64,000 nucleotides of DNA from Stenotrophomonas sp. 610A2 (GCF_030549615.1 NZ_CP130832.1:2852001-2916000), one strand, 5' to 3'. Positions 26,951 to 36,883 are shown, counted from the stretch's first letter. The notes: a model not told the origin generated them from the sequence alone. Numbers and translations are program-made.

Positions 26951-28294
26951 TCAGGCGCGGATGGTACGGATGCGGTCGCGCCACTGGCGCGCATTGGCGG
27001 TGATCGCGGCAATGTCCATGTCGACCAGCTCTCGCTGGACCAGCTTGGGCTTGCCGGCGATCCACACGTCGCTGACCTGGTGACGGCCAGCGGCATACAC
27101 CAGCTGTGACAGCACATGGTGCAGCGGCTGGGTCTCCAGCGCGGACAGGTCCACGCAGGCCAGATCGGCCTGCTTGCCGACTTCGATCGAGCCGATGCGG
27201 TCACCGAAGCCCAGCGCGCGGGCGCCGCCCAGCGTCGACGCCCGCAGCGTGGTCGCCGCGTCCAGGGCGGTGGCGTCGTTGGCCACGGCCTTGGCGAGGA
27301 TGGCCGCGGTGCGGTTCTCGCTGAACATGTCCAGGTCGTTGTTGCTGGCGCAGCCGTCGGTGCCGATCGCCAGATTGACGCCGGCCTTGACCAGCGCGCA
27401 GGCCGGGCAGAAACCCGAGGCCAGCTTCAGGTTGGACTCCGGGCAATGCACCACGCTGACGCCACGCTCGCCGCACAGGTGGATCTCGGCCTCGGTGAGC
27501 TGGGTCATGTGCACGGCGATCAGGCGCTCGTTGACCAGGCCCAGGCGATCCAGTCGCGCCAGCGGGCGCTGCCCGTGCAGGGCGATGGAATCGCTGATTT
27601 CCTGCGCGGTCTCATGCGTGTGCAGGTGCACGCGGCTGTCGAGCTGATCGGACAGCATCCGAACCCGCTCGAAATTGGCATCGCTCACCGTATACGGCGC
27701 ATGCGGCGCGAACGCGGTGCCGATCAGCGCATCGTCGCGCCAGGTGTCGTGCAGTTCGGTGGCGCGGGCGAAGTACTCGTCATCGGTCTTGGCCCAGGCG
27801 CTGGGGAAGTCGATGATCACCGAGCCCACCAGCGCGCGGAAGCCATGCTTCTTGTAGACAGCAGCCTGCACGTCGGCGAAGAAGTAGTTCTCGTTGGCGC
27901 AGGTGGTGCCACCGCGCAGCATCTCGGCGATGGCCAGAGTGGTGCCGTCGGCAACGAATTCCGGCCCGATCACTGCCGCTTCCACCGGCCAGATGTGCTC
28001 GCGCAGCCAGGTCATCAGCGGCAGATCGTCGGCAACGCCGCGCAGCAGCGTCATCGGGTTATGGGTATGGGCATTGACCAGGCCGGGGATCAGCGCCGCT
28101 TCCGGGCGCGATACGACCTGCCTGGCGCTGAAGCGCGCACGGGCTTCGGCACGCGGCAGTACTGCCACGATCACGCCGTTGCTGATCGCCACCGCGTGGT
28201 CCTCAAGCACCACCGCATGCGGTTCCACCGGCACCACGTAACCGGCTTCGATCAAAAGGTCACACGCCTCGGGCGCGGTCTGGCTTGTAGTCAT
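26951..28294 (-). CDS. mtaD: 5'-methylthioadenosine/S-adenosylhomocysteine deaminase (TRZ/ATZ family)
   Basis: 447-residue zinc amidohydrolase: [11 protein letters not shown] metal motif, [10 protein letters not shown] near residue 245, [12 protein letters not shown], and [15 protein letters not shown]. These are typical of MTA/SAH deaminases, and PA3170 of Pseudomonas aeruginosa, a proven methylthioadenosine deaminase, lies in a similar ubiG neighbourhood. ATG at 28294 with AGGAAG upstream. Substrate assignment rests on family and context. Confidence 0.85.
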   Translation of the reverse strand: MTTSQTAPEACDLLIEAGYVVPVEPHAVVLEDHAVAISNGVIVAVLPRAEARARFSARQVVSRPEAALIPGLVNAHTHNPMTLLRGVADDLPLMTWLREHIWPVEAAVIGPEFVADGTTLAIAEMLRGGTTCANENYFFADVQAAVYKKHGFRALVGSVIIDFPSAWAKTDDEYFARATELHDTWRDDALIGTAFAPHAPYTVSDANFERVRMLSDQLDSRVHLHTHETAQEISDSIALHGQRPLARLDRLGLVNERLIAVHMTQLTEAEIHLCGERGVSVVHCPESNLKLASGFCPACALVKAGVNLAIGTDGCASNNDLDMFSENRTAAILAKAVANDATALDAATTLRASTLGGARALGFGDRIGSIEVGKQADLACVDLSALETQPLHHVLSQLVYAAGRHQVSDVWIAGKPKLVQRELVDMDIAAITANARQWRDRIRTIRA

Positions 28295-28336
28295 TGCATT
28301 ACTTCCTGCCATTACGGTGCCTTGCGCCACCCTGCC

Positions 28337-28999
28337 TCAGTCACCCTTGGCAAAAATCCAACGCTTGGCAATGAACGAGAACGGGAGGATCAGCCCGAAC
28401 ACATAGACCCCCACCCCCGCCGGCAACACGAAGCCAAGCGGAATGGTGCAGGCGAAAACAACAAAGGGAATCAGGCCCCGCGCCAGCAACCAGCGTGCCT
28501 GCGCACGGCCGAGCTTGGCGTACAGCCCTTCCTGCTTCACCACCTGACGGCGGGTGAGCCAGGAGAACAGCGATATGCCGGTCAATACCAGCGAATAGAA
28601 CACGAACCGGTCCGGCTGCTGCTCGGAAACCGCCGCCGAGTACTCGCGCGTGGCGAACGGCATCAGCACCACGAAGAACAGCTGCAGCAAGGCCAGCCAC
28701 ACCAGCCGGCCATTGACCCGGGTGACGTGTTTCCAGCTGAGCATGTGCCCGGTCCAGAACAGGCCGGTGACGATGAAGCTGATGAAGTACGAGATGAACA
28801 GCGTGGCGAATTCGCTGTTGGCGGCATCGCTACCCAACTGTTCGATCAATTCCTTGCCTGGCAGCCGCAACTCGATGGCCAGCAGGGTGATGACGATGGC
28901 GAACACCGCATCACAGAAAAAAACCACTCGATCATATGGAAACCGGTCCTCTCGGACCGGTTCCCCAACTGCCTGCTCGACGCTGGCCGGTTCGCTCAT
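28337..28999 (-). CDS. TMEM175/DUF1211-family membrane protein
   Basis: 220-residue integral membrane protein with about six hydrophobic segments. The first helix carries RVVFFCDAVFAIVITLLAI, the region that holds the family filter motif FSDxxFAIxIT; here the serine is a cysteine (FCD). Bacterial TMEM175 proteins are potassium-selective channels. ATG at 28999, four bases after the efp stop, so it is probably cotranscribed with efp. Family call is good; ion selectivity is untested. Confidence 0.78.
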   Translation of the reverse strand: MSEPASVEQAVGEPVREDRFPYDRVVFFCDAVFAIVITLLAIELRLPGKELIEQLGSDAANSEFATLFISYFISFIVTGLFWTGHMLSWKHVTRVNGRLVWLALLQLFFVVLMPFATREYSAAVSEQQPDRFVFYSLVLTGISLFSWLTRRQVVKQEGLYAKLGRAQARWLLARGLIPFVVFACTIPLGFVLPAGVGVYVFGLILPFSFIAKRWIFAKGD

Positions 29000-29003
29000 C
29001 GGC

Positions 29004-29570
29004 TTACTTGACGCGAGCCGAGTATTCGCCCGAACGGGTATCAACGCGGATGATTTCATCCTGGTTGACGAACAGCGGGACGCGGACCACGGCGCCCGAT
29101 TCCAGCGTGGCCGGCTTGCCGCCGCCGCCGGAGGTGTCACCACGCACGCCCGGATCGGTCTCGACGATCTTAAGCTCGACGAAGTTCGGCGGGGTCACGT
29201 CGATCGGGGTGCCGTTCCACAGGGTCACCACGCAGGACTCTTCGCCCTTGAGCCACTTCTCGGCGCCGTTCATGCCGGCCTTGTCGGCCTGCACCTGCTC
29301 GAAGGATTCCGGGTCCATGAAGTGCCAGTACTCGCCGTCGCTGTACATGAAGTTCATGTCGGTATCGACCACGTCCGCTGCATCCAGCGAATCGGTCGAC
29401 TTCATGGTCACTTCCTGGGTGCGGCCATCCTTGATCAGGCGGTACTTCACGCGGGTGAAGGCCTGGCCCTTGCCCGGCTTGACGTATTCGGTGTCGATGA
29501 TGACAGCCGGTTGGTTGTTGACCAGGATCTTCATCCCGTTCTTTACGTCGTTCATGCCGTAACTGGCCAT
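29004..29570 (-). CDS. efp: elongation factor P
   Basis: 188-residue translation factor that rescues ribosomes at polyproline stretches. The KOW domain starts at the ATG at 29570, and the modification loop KPGKGQAF places the lysine at position 34, the site of beta-lysylation in the E. coli type. The divergent neighbour encodes EpmB, which supplies beta-lysine, so the lysylation branch is expected here. Confidence 0.96.
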   Translation of the reverse strand: MASYGMNDVKNGMKILVNNQPAVIIDTEYVKPGKGQAFTRVKYRLIKDGRTQEVTMKSTDSLDAADVVDTDMNFMYSDGEYWHFMDPESFEQVQADKAGMNGAEKWLKGEESCVVTLWNGTPIDVTPPNFVELKIVETDPGVRGDTSGGGGKPATLESGAVVRVPLFVNQDEIIRVDTRSGEYSARVK

Positions 29571-29670
29571 GCTGGAACTCCTGAATTGGCAAAACCGCCG
29601 CGTAGTGCGGGCGGCCGGATTAGAATGGAACGCCCGCCATCTGGTGGGCCATCTGTTTTTCTGACCGCCA

Positions 29671-30714
29671 ATGATAACCGCAGCCCCCGCCCTCACTCCA
29701 GAAAAAGCCATCCTGACCCTGCCCGACGACCGCTGGCAGGCGCATTGGCGCCTGGCCATCCGCGATCCGGCCGAGCTGTTGGCTCTGCTGGGACTGGATG
29801 CCGGGGCGGTTGGTGTCTCGACCGATGCACTGGCGCAGTTCGCGCTGCGGGTTCCGCGCGGCTTTGTGGCCCGCATGCGCCATGGTGACCCGGCCGATCC
29901 CTTGCTGCGGCAGGTATTGCCGATCACCGACGAGATGCAGGTCGTGCCCGGGTTCAGCTTCGACGCCGTCGGCGACGGCGCGGCCAAGAAGGCCACCGGT
30001 GTGATCCAGAAGTACCGCGGCCGCGCCCTGCTGGTGACCACCGGCAGCTGCGCGATCAACTGTCGTTACTGCTTCCGCCGCCACTTCGACTATGCCGGCG
30101 AGAACGCGGCCAAGGGCGGCTGGCAGGAAGCCGTGGCGGTGATCGCGGCCGACCCGGGCATCGACGAGGTCATCCTCTCAGGTGGCGACCCGCTGTCGCT
30201 GAGCACCTCCAAGCTGGCCGAGCTGACCGAATCCCTGGCGGCAATCCCGCATATCAAACGCCTGCGCATCCACAGCCGCCTGCCGGTGGTGCTGCCCGAG
30301 CGCGTGGACGATGCACTGGTGCAATGGCTGCGCAACCTGCCCTGGCCGGTGGCCTTCGTGCTGCACGCCAACCACGCCAATGAATTCGATACCCAGGTGG
30401 ATGCCGCACTGGCGCGCATCCGCGCTACCGGCGCGCAACTGCTCAACCAGGCCGTGCTGCTGCGCGGGGTCAACGATGACCTCGACGCACTGGCCGCGCT
30501 GAGCGAGCGCAGTTTCGCTGCCGGGGTGATGCCGTACTACCTGTACCAGCTGGACAAGGTGCAGGGCGCCGCCCACTTCGAAGTCAGCGACGAACAGGCG
30601 TTGGCCCTGCACGCCGGGCTGATGGCACGGCTGTCCGGCTATCTGGTGCCCAAGCTGGTGCGTGAGATCGCCGGCGACACCAGCAAGCGGCCGCTCCAGG
30701 TCGGATCGACCTGA
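29671..30714 (+). CDS. epmB: EF-P beta-lysylation protein (lysine 2,3-aminomutase)
   Basis: 347-residue radical-SAM enzyme with [13 protein letters not shown] (CxxxCxxC cluster motif, about residue 117) and GGDPLSLS. Converts lysine to (R)-beta-lysine for attachment to EF-P Lys34 by EpmA; epmA is not in this window. Divergent from efp with a 100-base gap that must hold both promoters. Confidence 0.94.
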   Translation: MITAAPALTPEKAILTLPDDRWQAHWRLAIRDPAELLALLGLDAGAVGVSTDALAQFALRVPRGFVARMRHGDPADPLLRQVLPITDEMQVVPGFSFDAVGDGAAKKATGVIQKYRGRALLVTTGSCAINCRYCFRRHFDYAGENAAKGGWQEAVAVIAADPGIDEVILSGGDPLSLSTSKLAELTESLAAIPHIKRLRIHSRLPVVLPERVDDALVQWLRNLPWPVAFVLHANHANEFDTQVDAALARIRATGAQLLNQAVLLRGVNDDLDALAALSERSFAAGVMPYYLYQLDKVQGAAHFEVSDEQALALHAGLMARLSGYLVPKLVREIAGDTSKRPLQVGST

Positions 30715-30726
30715 TCACAGCGACTC

Positions 30727-30758
30727 GAACGGGGCAGCCCAAGCCGGATGCCCCGTTC
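30727..30758. terminator. hairpin between convergent epmB and GGDEF-EAL genes
   Basis: Perfect 10-bp stem GAACGGGGCA/TGCCCCGTTC with a 12-base loop, between two convergent stops. Likely bidirectional terminator, though without a T-run. Confidence 0.6.
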
Positions 30759-30771
30759 AAAGCTGCGCGGA

Positions 30772-32919
30772 TCAGCGCAGCGCAGCCATCGCGCCGCGCT
30801 CCAGCAGACTGACCAGACCCGGCGCATCCAGGGGGCGGCCAAGCCAGTAGCCCTGGACCAGATCACAGCCGCGCTGGCTGAGCAGCTCGAACTGCGCTTC
30901 CTGCTCCACGCCCTCGGCCACAACGGTTATGCCCAGCGCGTGGGCCATGGCGATGATCGCGGTTGTCAGGGCCAGATCGTCGGCGTCGCGTTCCATGTCG
31001 GCGACGAAGCTGCGGTCGATCTTCACCCCATCCACCGGTACCTGGCGCAGGTGGCTGAGCCCGGAGAAGCCGGTGCCGAAGTCGTCCAGCCACACCCGCA
31101 CGCCGGCCCGGTGCAGCTTCTCCAGCAAGGACACCGCCAGCATCTCATCGCCGATGACCGCCGTTTCGGTCAGCTCAAGGTGCAGTCGTGACGCAGCAAG
31201 GCCGGAGACCAGCAGGCTGCTCTCGACCTCCTGCAGCAGGTTGCCATTGCGCAGCTGCTTGGGCGACACGTTGACCGAGATGAACAACTCCTCGCCTATC
31301 GAATTGCGCGGCCATTGCTGGGCCTGTTCGCAGGCCGCGCGCAGCACCTTGGGGCCGATCACCTGGATCAGGCCACTCTGTTCGGCGACATCGATGAAGA
31401 CTGTTGGCGGGATCGCGCCCAGTGCCGGGTGATCCCAGCGCAGCAGCACTTCCACACCGCACAACATGCGGTCGCGGGTGCGGAAAATGGGCTGGTAGAC
31501 CAGCCGCAACTCATTGCGCTCCCAGGCACCGCGCAGTTCCTGCTCCAGATGCAGGCGTCGCTCCACGGCATGATCCATGGCCCGGCTGTAGTAGCGGAAA
31601 CAGTTCTTGCCGGCCAGCTTGGCCTGGTACATCGCGATGTCGCCGTTCTTCAACAAGGCGGTGGCATCGGTCGCGTCTTCCGGGAACAAGGTGATGCCGA
31701 TCGAGCTGCCCAGGAAGATCTCGCGCTGCTGGACATGCAGCGGCTTGGCCAGGTCGATCACCAACCTGTCGGCCAGCTGCTTGGCGATCTCAGCAGCACT
31801 GCGCGCCCCCTGCCCGATCAGGATGACGAACTCATCGCCGCCAAAACGGGCCAGCAAGGCATCGTCGCCGCCAATCTCCTCAACCGCGGCAGCAATATGC
31901 TGGGCAAACTGCAGCAGGGCGTCGTCACCGGCCTCATGGCCAAGGGTGTCGTTGACCCGTTTGAACTCGTCGATATCGATGAACAGCAGCGCCAGCCCCC
32001 GCTCCGCCACCTGCGCACCTTGCAGGCGGTGGTCCAGCGCCTCACGGAAGGCCAAGCGGTTGGTCAGGCCCGTCAGGGCATCGGTATAGGCCATCTGCCT
32101 TACGTCACGGTCGTGGCGGGCAATGCTCTGGCTCATGCGATCAAAGGTGCGCAGCAGCTCACCCACCTCGTCGCCGCGCCGGGTCGACTGCGTCTCGATC
32201 AGGTAGTCACCACGTTCGATCCGCCGCGCCGCTGCGCCCAGCCAACGGATCGGCCGCACCAGGGTGGTCTGTACATAGAAGGCCATCACGCAGGCGAAGG
32301 CGATCAACAGCAGCATCAGGCCGATTGCCCAACCCAGCTCACGTCGCTGCGCCTCCTGCATGCGCTGCTCCAGCGCCTGCATGGATGCGGCTTCCTGCGC
32401 GCGCACTGGCGCCAGATTCATGCCAATGCGCAGCCCGCCCAGGCGCTGATCGCCGATGGACAGCGGCACATCCACTTCCAGTATGGCCGGCAACTCCTGC
32501 ACCTGCGATCTGCCAGCTGCCACCGCGGCAGCCGCCAGCGGATCCTCCATCAATTGCCCGTAACCGGCCACGTCAAACGAGCCATCATGGATCAGGCGAC
32601 CTTCCGGATCGTGCACCAGCACGTAGCTGACCGACTCCTGCCGGGCGGTATTGCGCACCAGGCTGCCGATCGCCGACAGATCCGAGTAGTACAAGGGGTT
32701 GACCAAGGTGTCAGCCAAGGCATTGGCCAAAGCCGTGCCACGCTCGCGCACGCCCTGGTCGAACACCTGGCTGAGCACCTCACCACTGTTGCGCAAGGCC
32801 TCGCGTTGCGCGGCCGACTGGCGCACCAGCATCAACGCCACGATTGCCAGAACCACCAGCAAGGCGGTGCCACTGGCCAGCAGGAAACGGGCCTGCAAGC
32901 CAAACCGGGGACTACTCAT
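30772..32919 (-). CDS. membrane GGDEF-EAL protein (c-di-GMP turnover)
   Basis: 715-residue protein: TM helix (about 10-30), periplasmic sensor region, second TM (about 195-215), HAMP, GGDEF domain with intact RFGGDEFV (about 355), and EAL domain. The EAL motif reads EVLLRW, while the catalytic DDFGTG loop and KIDRSFV are intact, so phosphodiesterase activity is plausible. Which activity dominates cannot be read from sequence. Its ATG overlaps the stop of the upstream binding-protein gene (ATGA), suggesting that the two proteins form one sensory unit. Confidence 0.92.
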   Translation of the reverse strand: MSSPRFGLQARFLLASGTALLVVLAIVALMLVRQSAAQREALRNSGEVLSQVFDQGVRERGTALANALADTLVNPLYYSDLSAIGSLVRNTARQESVSYVLVHDPEGRLIHDGSFDVAGYGQLMEDPLAAAAVAAGRSQVQELPAILEVDVPLSIGDQRLGGLRIGMNLAPVRAQEAASMQALEQRMQEAQRRELGWAIGLMLLLIAFACVMAFYVQTTLVRPIRWLGAAARRIERGDYLIETQSTRRGDEVGELLRTFDRMSQSIARHDRDVRQMAYTDALTGLTNRLAFREALDHRLQGAQVAERGLALLFIDIDEFKRVNDTLGHEAGDDALLQFAQHIAAAVEEIGGDDALLARFGGDEFVILIGQGARSAAEIAKQLADRLVIDLAKPLHVQQREIFLGSSIGITLFPEDATDATALLKNGDIAMYQAKLAGKNCFRYYSRAMDHAVERRLHLEQELRGAWERNELRLVYQPIFRTRDRMLCGVEVLLRWDHPALGAIPPTVFIDVAEQSGLIQVIGPKVLRAACEQAQQWPRNSIGEELFISVNVSPKQLRNGNLLQEVESSLLVSGLAASRLHLELTETAVIGDEMLAVSLLEKLHRAGVRVWLDDFGTGFSGLSHLRQVPVDGVKIDRSFVADMERDADDLALTTAIIAMAHALGITVVAEGVEQEAQFELLSQRGCDLVQGYWLGRPLDAPGLVSLLERGAMAALR

Positions 32920-33833
32920 TCCACCTCCATACGGATGCGCTGCAGGCCACGGCGCAGGCGCTCGAGGGCGCGCAGATTGTCCGGGTCCACCGGGTGGAAG
33001 CCGGTGGTACCGAAGAATTTAGCCAAGGCCGGGCCAGCCAGCGGATCGCTGCTGGCCTGCAACAGCACCTGCTGCAGACGGTCACGCACCGCCGGATCGA
33101 GGTCGGCGCGGACCATTTCCACGGCGCGCGGGATCGGCTCACTGCGGTACAGCACACGCATGTCCTGGCGGAATGCCGGCGGCATGGCGTGGTCATCGCT
33201 CCAATCCAGGCTGCTGATCACCCCGCCATCCACCACCCGCTTGTGCACGTAGGTGGAGATGTTCAATTCCGAGCGCGCAAACACATAGCCCACCGAGTCC
33301 TCGGCGGGGGTGTCACGCGGGTCCAGCAGGATTTCCGGCCGCAGGTTGTGGTCCAGCAACTCCATGGCTGGCACCAGGTAGGCACTGGTGGATAGCGCAC
33401 TCTGCAGCGCCAAGGTGCGCCCACGCAGCCCTTCCAGCGTGGTCACCGGGCTGTCACGGCGCACGAAGAACACGCTGTGATAGCTGCCCACGCCGCTGCG
33501 CTCGGTCAGCAACAGCGGTTTGGCGCCAGCCCGCTGACCCAGCGCCATCGCGGTACCGGCGGTCTCGGTAACCCAGTCAACCCGGCCGCGCCGCAGATAG
33601 CTGCCCATCTGCTGCGCGTCCTTTGCCATCAGGATGCGTCCTTCGACGATCCCGACATCGCGCATGCGCGGCACCACATAGTCCAGCAGGGGCTTGAGCT
33701 GCTCGTAATGCGCCTTTGGATCATCACTGATCCGCCCCAACACCAACACCGAACGATCAACAGCTCCGACTGTCAAAGGCTGCACTACAGCCAGCGTCAG
33801 TACGGCTCCCCAAAGCCATCGCAGGACACCCAA
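32916..33833 (-). CDS. PhnD-like periplasmic substrate-binding protein
   Basis: 305-residue exported protein with signal peptide (residues 4-24). The fold pattern is of phosphate/phosphite/phosphonate-binding PhnD proteins: LVLGRISDDPKAHYEQLKPLLDY, then SVFFVRRDSPVTTLEGLRG. No ABC transporter genes are adjacent. Instead it overlaps the GGDEF-EAL gene by four bases, which suggests a sensing role. The only good start is a TTG at 33833 behind a GGGGGTG stretch. The ligand is unknown. Confidence 0.83.
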   Translation of the reverse strand: MGVLRWLWGAVLTLAVVQPLTVGAVDRSVLVLGRISDDPKAHYEQLKPLLDYVVPRMRDVGIVEGRILMAKDAQQMGSYLRRGRVDWVTETAGTAMALGQRAGAKPLLLTERSGVGSYHSVFFVRRDSPVTTLEGLRGRTLALQSALSTSAYLVPAMELLDHNLRPEILLDPRDTPAEDSVGYVFARSELNISTYVHKRVVDGGVISSLDWSDDHAMPPAFRQDMRVLYRSEPIPRAVEMVRADLDPAVRDRLQQVLLQASSDPLAGPALAKFFGTTGFHPVDPDNLRALERLRRGLQRIRMEVE

Positions 33834-33894
33834 AACGACACCCCCTAATCCATCCCCACAGATTACCGGCTTTCACAAAACGGTGACGAAGATC

Positions 33895-34662
33895 TCAGTT
33901 TTTTGACTCCGTGGCCAGCCTTGCCATGCGCTGGGCATCCGACAGAATGCCACGCATCAGCCGAACCTCATGCTCGGACAGCTCGGCCTTCATGAATAGG
34001 CGGCGCAATTTGCGCATGGCCGACTCCGGCGCGCGGCCCTTGTGGAAGTCAATCTGGTCCAGGGTGTCACCCAACTGGCCGAACAGCCCTTCCAGCTGGG
34101 CGTGGCTGGCTGGCGCCTCGTCGCGGCCCGGCTCGGCCGGCGCCGGCGTTGGCACGGCGCCCTGCGCCTCCAGCGAGGCCATCCGCACCTCATAGGCAAG
34201 AACCTGTACCGCGGCAGCCAGATTCAGCGAGCTGAACTCAGGATCGGACGGAATGTGCACGGCGGCGTGGCAGAGCTGCAGCTCCTCGTTGGTCAAACCA
34301 GTGCGCTCACGGCCGAACACGAAGGCCACTTCCGCCGGCTCGCCGGCCTTGGCCACGGCGCGCTGGCCTGCCAGTTCCGGCAGCAGTTCTTCCAACTGCA
34401 CCCGGCGCGAGCGCGCGGTGCAGCCCAGCACCAGGCGGCAATCGGCCACGGCTTCGGCAAGGGTGGCCACTACCGGCGCATCGCCGAGCACGTCCTCGGC
34501 ACCGGCCGAACGGCGGAAAGCATCCTCGTCCAAGGGTTTTTCCGGGGCCACCAGCACCAGCCGCGCCAGGCCCATGGTCTTCATCGCACGGGCCGCTGCG
34601 CCGATGTTGCCGGGGTGCTGGGTGCCAACAAGAACGAAGCGAATATGAGCAGAAACAGACAT
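33895..34662 (-). CDS. trmJ: tRNA (cytidine/uridine-32-2'-O)-methyltransferase
   Basis: 255-residue SPOUT methyltransferase. N-terminal RFVLVGTQHPGNIGAAARAMK, FVFGRERTGLTNEEL and SLNLAAAVQVLAYE are the three SpoU motifs. Methylates position 32 in several tRNAs. Divergent from suhB, an arrangement conserved in gammaproteobacteria. Confidence 0.93.
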   Translation of the reverse strand: MSVSAHIRFVLVGTQHPGNIGAAARAMKTMGLARLVLVAPEKPLDEDAFRRSAGAEDVLGDAPVVATLAEAVADCRLVLGCTARSRRVQLEELLPELAGQRAVAKAGEPAEVAFVFGRERTGLTNEELQLCHAAVHIPSDPEFSSLNLAAAVQVLAYEVRMASLEAQGAVPTPAPAEPGRDEAPASHAQLEGLFGQLGDTLDQIDFHKGRAPESAMRKLRRLFMKAELSEHEVRLMRGILSDAQRMARLATESKN

Positions 34663-34781
34663 GGCGTTAAAAAATCAGGAGCGAGACAGCTGTAGATGGT
34701 AAACTGCGCGGCCGGTCAATGCGCCGGACCCGCTCTTTTCCCCCGCCAATCCGATCTCTGCCTTCACGGGAGCCTTTCGCC

Positions 34782-35609
34782 ATGCAGAAACCCGCCGTAA
34801 CCGTCATGGTCAAGGCCGCCCGCCTCGCCGGCAACGTCCTGCTCCGCAACATCAACAAGCTTGAAGCCCTCAACGTGGTACAGAAGGGTCGGATGGATTA
34901 CGCCAGCGAAGTCGACGCTGATGCGGAAAAAGTGATCGTCAAGGAGCTCAAGCGCGCCTACCCGGAATACGGCATCTTCGGTGAGGAAGGCGGTATCCAG
35001 GGTGTCAACCGCATGATGTGGGTGATCGACCCGCTCGACGGCACCAGCAACTACCTGCGCGGCTTCCCGCACTACTGCGTCTCGATCGCCCTGGTTGAAA
35101 ACGGCGAGCCGATCGACGCGGTGATCTTCGACCCGCTGCGCAACGAGCTGTTCACTGCCTCCAAGGGCAATGGCGCCGTGCTCAACGACCGCCGCCTGCG
35201 TGTGTCCGACCGCAAGGACCTGGAAGGCACGATGATCCACACCGGCTTCGCCCCGCGCGAACGCAGCCGTGCCAGCACCCAGCTCAAGACCGTCGACACC
35301 CTGCTGGTGCAGGCCGAAGACGTGCGCCGTACCGGCTCTGCCGCGCTGGACCTAGCCTATGTGGCCTGCGGCCGCGCCGACGCCTACTTCGAAGCAGGCG
35401 TGAAGGCATGGGACATCGCTGCCGGCGTGCTACTGGTTCGCGAGGCCGGCGGCAAGGTCTGCAATTACCGCGGCGCCACGCTGGACCGCATGGACTCGCG
35501 CGGCCCGGAAACCCAGCAGGTCGTGGCTGGCAACATCAAGGTGTGCGAAGCCCTGCAGAAGGTCATCGTCAACACCGGCTACGCCGCCGAGTTCGACCCG
35601 AAGTTCTGA
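34782..35609 (+). CDS. suhB: inositol-1-monophosphatase SuhB
   Basis: 275-residue FIG-superfamily phosphatase: metal motifs [20 protein letters not shown] (about residue 82) and [10 protein letters not shown]. In E. coli SuhB also joins the rRNA antitermination complex. ATG at 34782 behind GGGAG. Followed by a strong terminator. Confidence 0.95.
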   Translation: MQKPAVTVMVKAARLAGNVLLRNINKLEALNVVQKGRMDYASEVDADAEKVIVKELKRAYPEYGIFGEEGGIQGVNRMMWVIDPLDGTSNYLRGFPHYCVSIALVENGEPIDAVIFDPLRNELFTASKGNGAVLNDRRLRVSDRKDLEGTMIHTGFAPRERSRASTQLKTVDTLLVQAEDVRRTGSAALDLAYVACGRADAYFEAGVKAWDIAAGVLLVREAGGKVCNYRGATLDRMDSRGPETQQVVAGNIKVCEALQKVIVNTGYAAEFDPKF

Positions 35610-35636
35610 TCCAGCTGCCATGGCAGTGAATCATCC

Positions 35637-35672
35637 AAAAACCGATGCCTGCGTTCTGGCATCGGTTTTTTT
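35637..35672 (+). terminator. rho-independent terminator of suhB
   Basis: 13-bp stem AAAAACCGATGCC/GGCATCGGTTTTT with 8-base loop, ending in TTTTTTTG, 28 bases after the suhB stop. Confidence 0.92.
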
Positions 35673-35699
35673 GTGGGCAAATCTCTTGCAGATGCTGCT

Positions 35700-35724
35700 G
35701 TAGGAGCGGCGTAAGCCGCGAAGC
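35700..35724 (+). repeat. dispersed palindromic repeat, forward member of a pair
   Basis: GGAGCGGCGTAAGCCGCGAAGC element. Pairs with the inverted copy at 35773-35799. Confidence 0.75.
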
Positions 35725-35772
35725 AGAGACTCCATCAGATGACACACCCCCGCCAGCGCTCCAGCAACGCCA

Positions 35773-35799
35773 GCTTCGCGGCTTACGCCGCTCCTACAA
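35773..35799 (-). repeat. dispersed palindromic repeat, inverted member of a pair
   Basis: Inverted copy 49 bases from the first; the pair can fold as one long stem (BIME-like arrangement). Confidence 0.75.
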
Positions 35800-35809
35800 C
35801 AGCCTGGCC

Positions 35810-36628
35810 TCAGCCAGCAGACACCGCAGGAACCACAGCACCGACCACCGGCTGCCGGCCCCAGCCATAACGGGCGGCCAGCCAGATCTCCAGCAGCACC
35901 AGCGCCATCACGATCAGCAACGGCAGCAGCAAGCCAAAGTAGATGCCCGGCATCATCGAGCTGATCTGCGCCTTCAATAGACGGATCACCCCCTTGGTAT
36001 GCAGCAGCTCGCTCATGCGCATGCCCAGCGCCTCGCGGAACACGGTCTTATCCAGCCCGCTGCGGCCACCAACCTCCTTCACCAGGCTGTCCTCCACCCA
36101 CTGCAGCATCACTTCGCTGCGCAGGTGTTCGATGCCCCTGCGCGCCAAGCGCTGCGGCAAGCTTTCGCCGCTGAGCATGCTGATGTCGGCCAACCGATGC
36201 TCGCCGAGGTAGGACTCCACCGCCATGCGCGCAGCATCGTGCGCGGAAACATCATCGCGCAGCATCGCCTCCAATTCCGGCGTATCCAGCGAGCGTTCGA
36301 ACTCGAGCCGCCAGACCTCGGTCGCGGCCTGCAGATGCGGCTGGAAATGATCGATCTGCTTGTACAGCGCACGCTGCCCACCAGCAACCAGCCCAACCTG
36401 CAATCCAATGAAGGCAAACAGCAACGGCAGTACCACCACATAGCTGGCGATCAACCAGTGATGCCAACGCCGTCGCCGGGCAAGACCACCGCGGCGCGCC
36501 AGCACGATCCACACTGCCACACCCAAGGCCAGCCCCAACACCGTACCGATCAGCGCGCCGCCGATCAGATCCAGCACGCTCAGCCCGTTCCAGAATTCCA
36601 TTGCCCAATATTGCGCGTCCTGCACCAC
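35810..36628 (-). CDS. uncharacterised membrane protein
   Basis: About 270 residues. Three hydrophobic segments: near residues 18-43, 60-85 and 230-255; the middle 140 residues are predicted soluble and helical. The start is uncertain: GTG codons at 36628 and 36625 (the latter with GGGGAG six bases upstream) or the ATG at 36601. No family recognised. The end lies 11 bases from a dispersed palindrome and a 7-bp inverted repeat lies just upstream of the gene. Confidence 0.7.
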   Translation of the reverse strand: MVQDAQYWAMEFWNGLSVLDLIGGALIGTVLGLALGVAVWIVLARRGGLARRRRWHHWLIASYVVVLPLLFAFIGLQVGLVAGGQRALYKQIDHFQPHLQAATEVWRLEFERSLDTPELEAMLRDDVSAHDAARMAVESYLGEHRLADISMLSGESLPQRLARRGIEHLRSEVMLQWVEDSLVKEVGGRSGLDKTVFREALGMRMSELLHTKGVIRLLKAQISSMMPGIYFGLLLPLLIVMALVLLEIWLAARYGWGRQPVVGAVVPAVSAG

Positions 36629-36648
36629 ATGCTCCCCATTCGTCTGCA

Positions 36649-36667
36649 GTGTCTAGAGGGTAGACAC
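36649..36667. promoter_or_regulatory. perfect 7-bp inverted repeat upstream of membrane protein gene
   Basis: GTGTCTA-GAGGG-TAGACAC, 19 bases. A weaker relative (GTGTCTGG...ACAGAC) lies 40 bases further on. Candidate operator; no binding partner can be named. The rest of 36668-36784 holds no supportable gene. Confidence 0.45.
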
Positions 36668-36784
36668 AAACCCGTGGACCGAGAATACAAGTGTCTGGTT
36701 TCTACAGACGGCAAAACGCAAAACTGTTAGCTGCGTGCACAGTCAGCAACAAAGGCACAGTTGCATGCATGACAGCAAAAAAGG

Positions 36785-36806
36785 CAACGCCCCTTGCGGG
36801 GCGTTG
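36785..36806 (-). terminator. rho-independent terminator of htpX
   Basis: CAACGCCCC-TTGC-GGGGCGTTG stem. On the minus strand it is followed by CCTTTTTTGC, about 80 bases after the htpX stop. Confidence 0.88.
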
Positions 36807-36883
36807 TATTCAATCAATTGCGTGCCTTGCTGGAACCCTGACAGTTACTGCACGCAATGCGTGCAGCAAATCAACCGTTTGGA

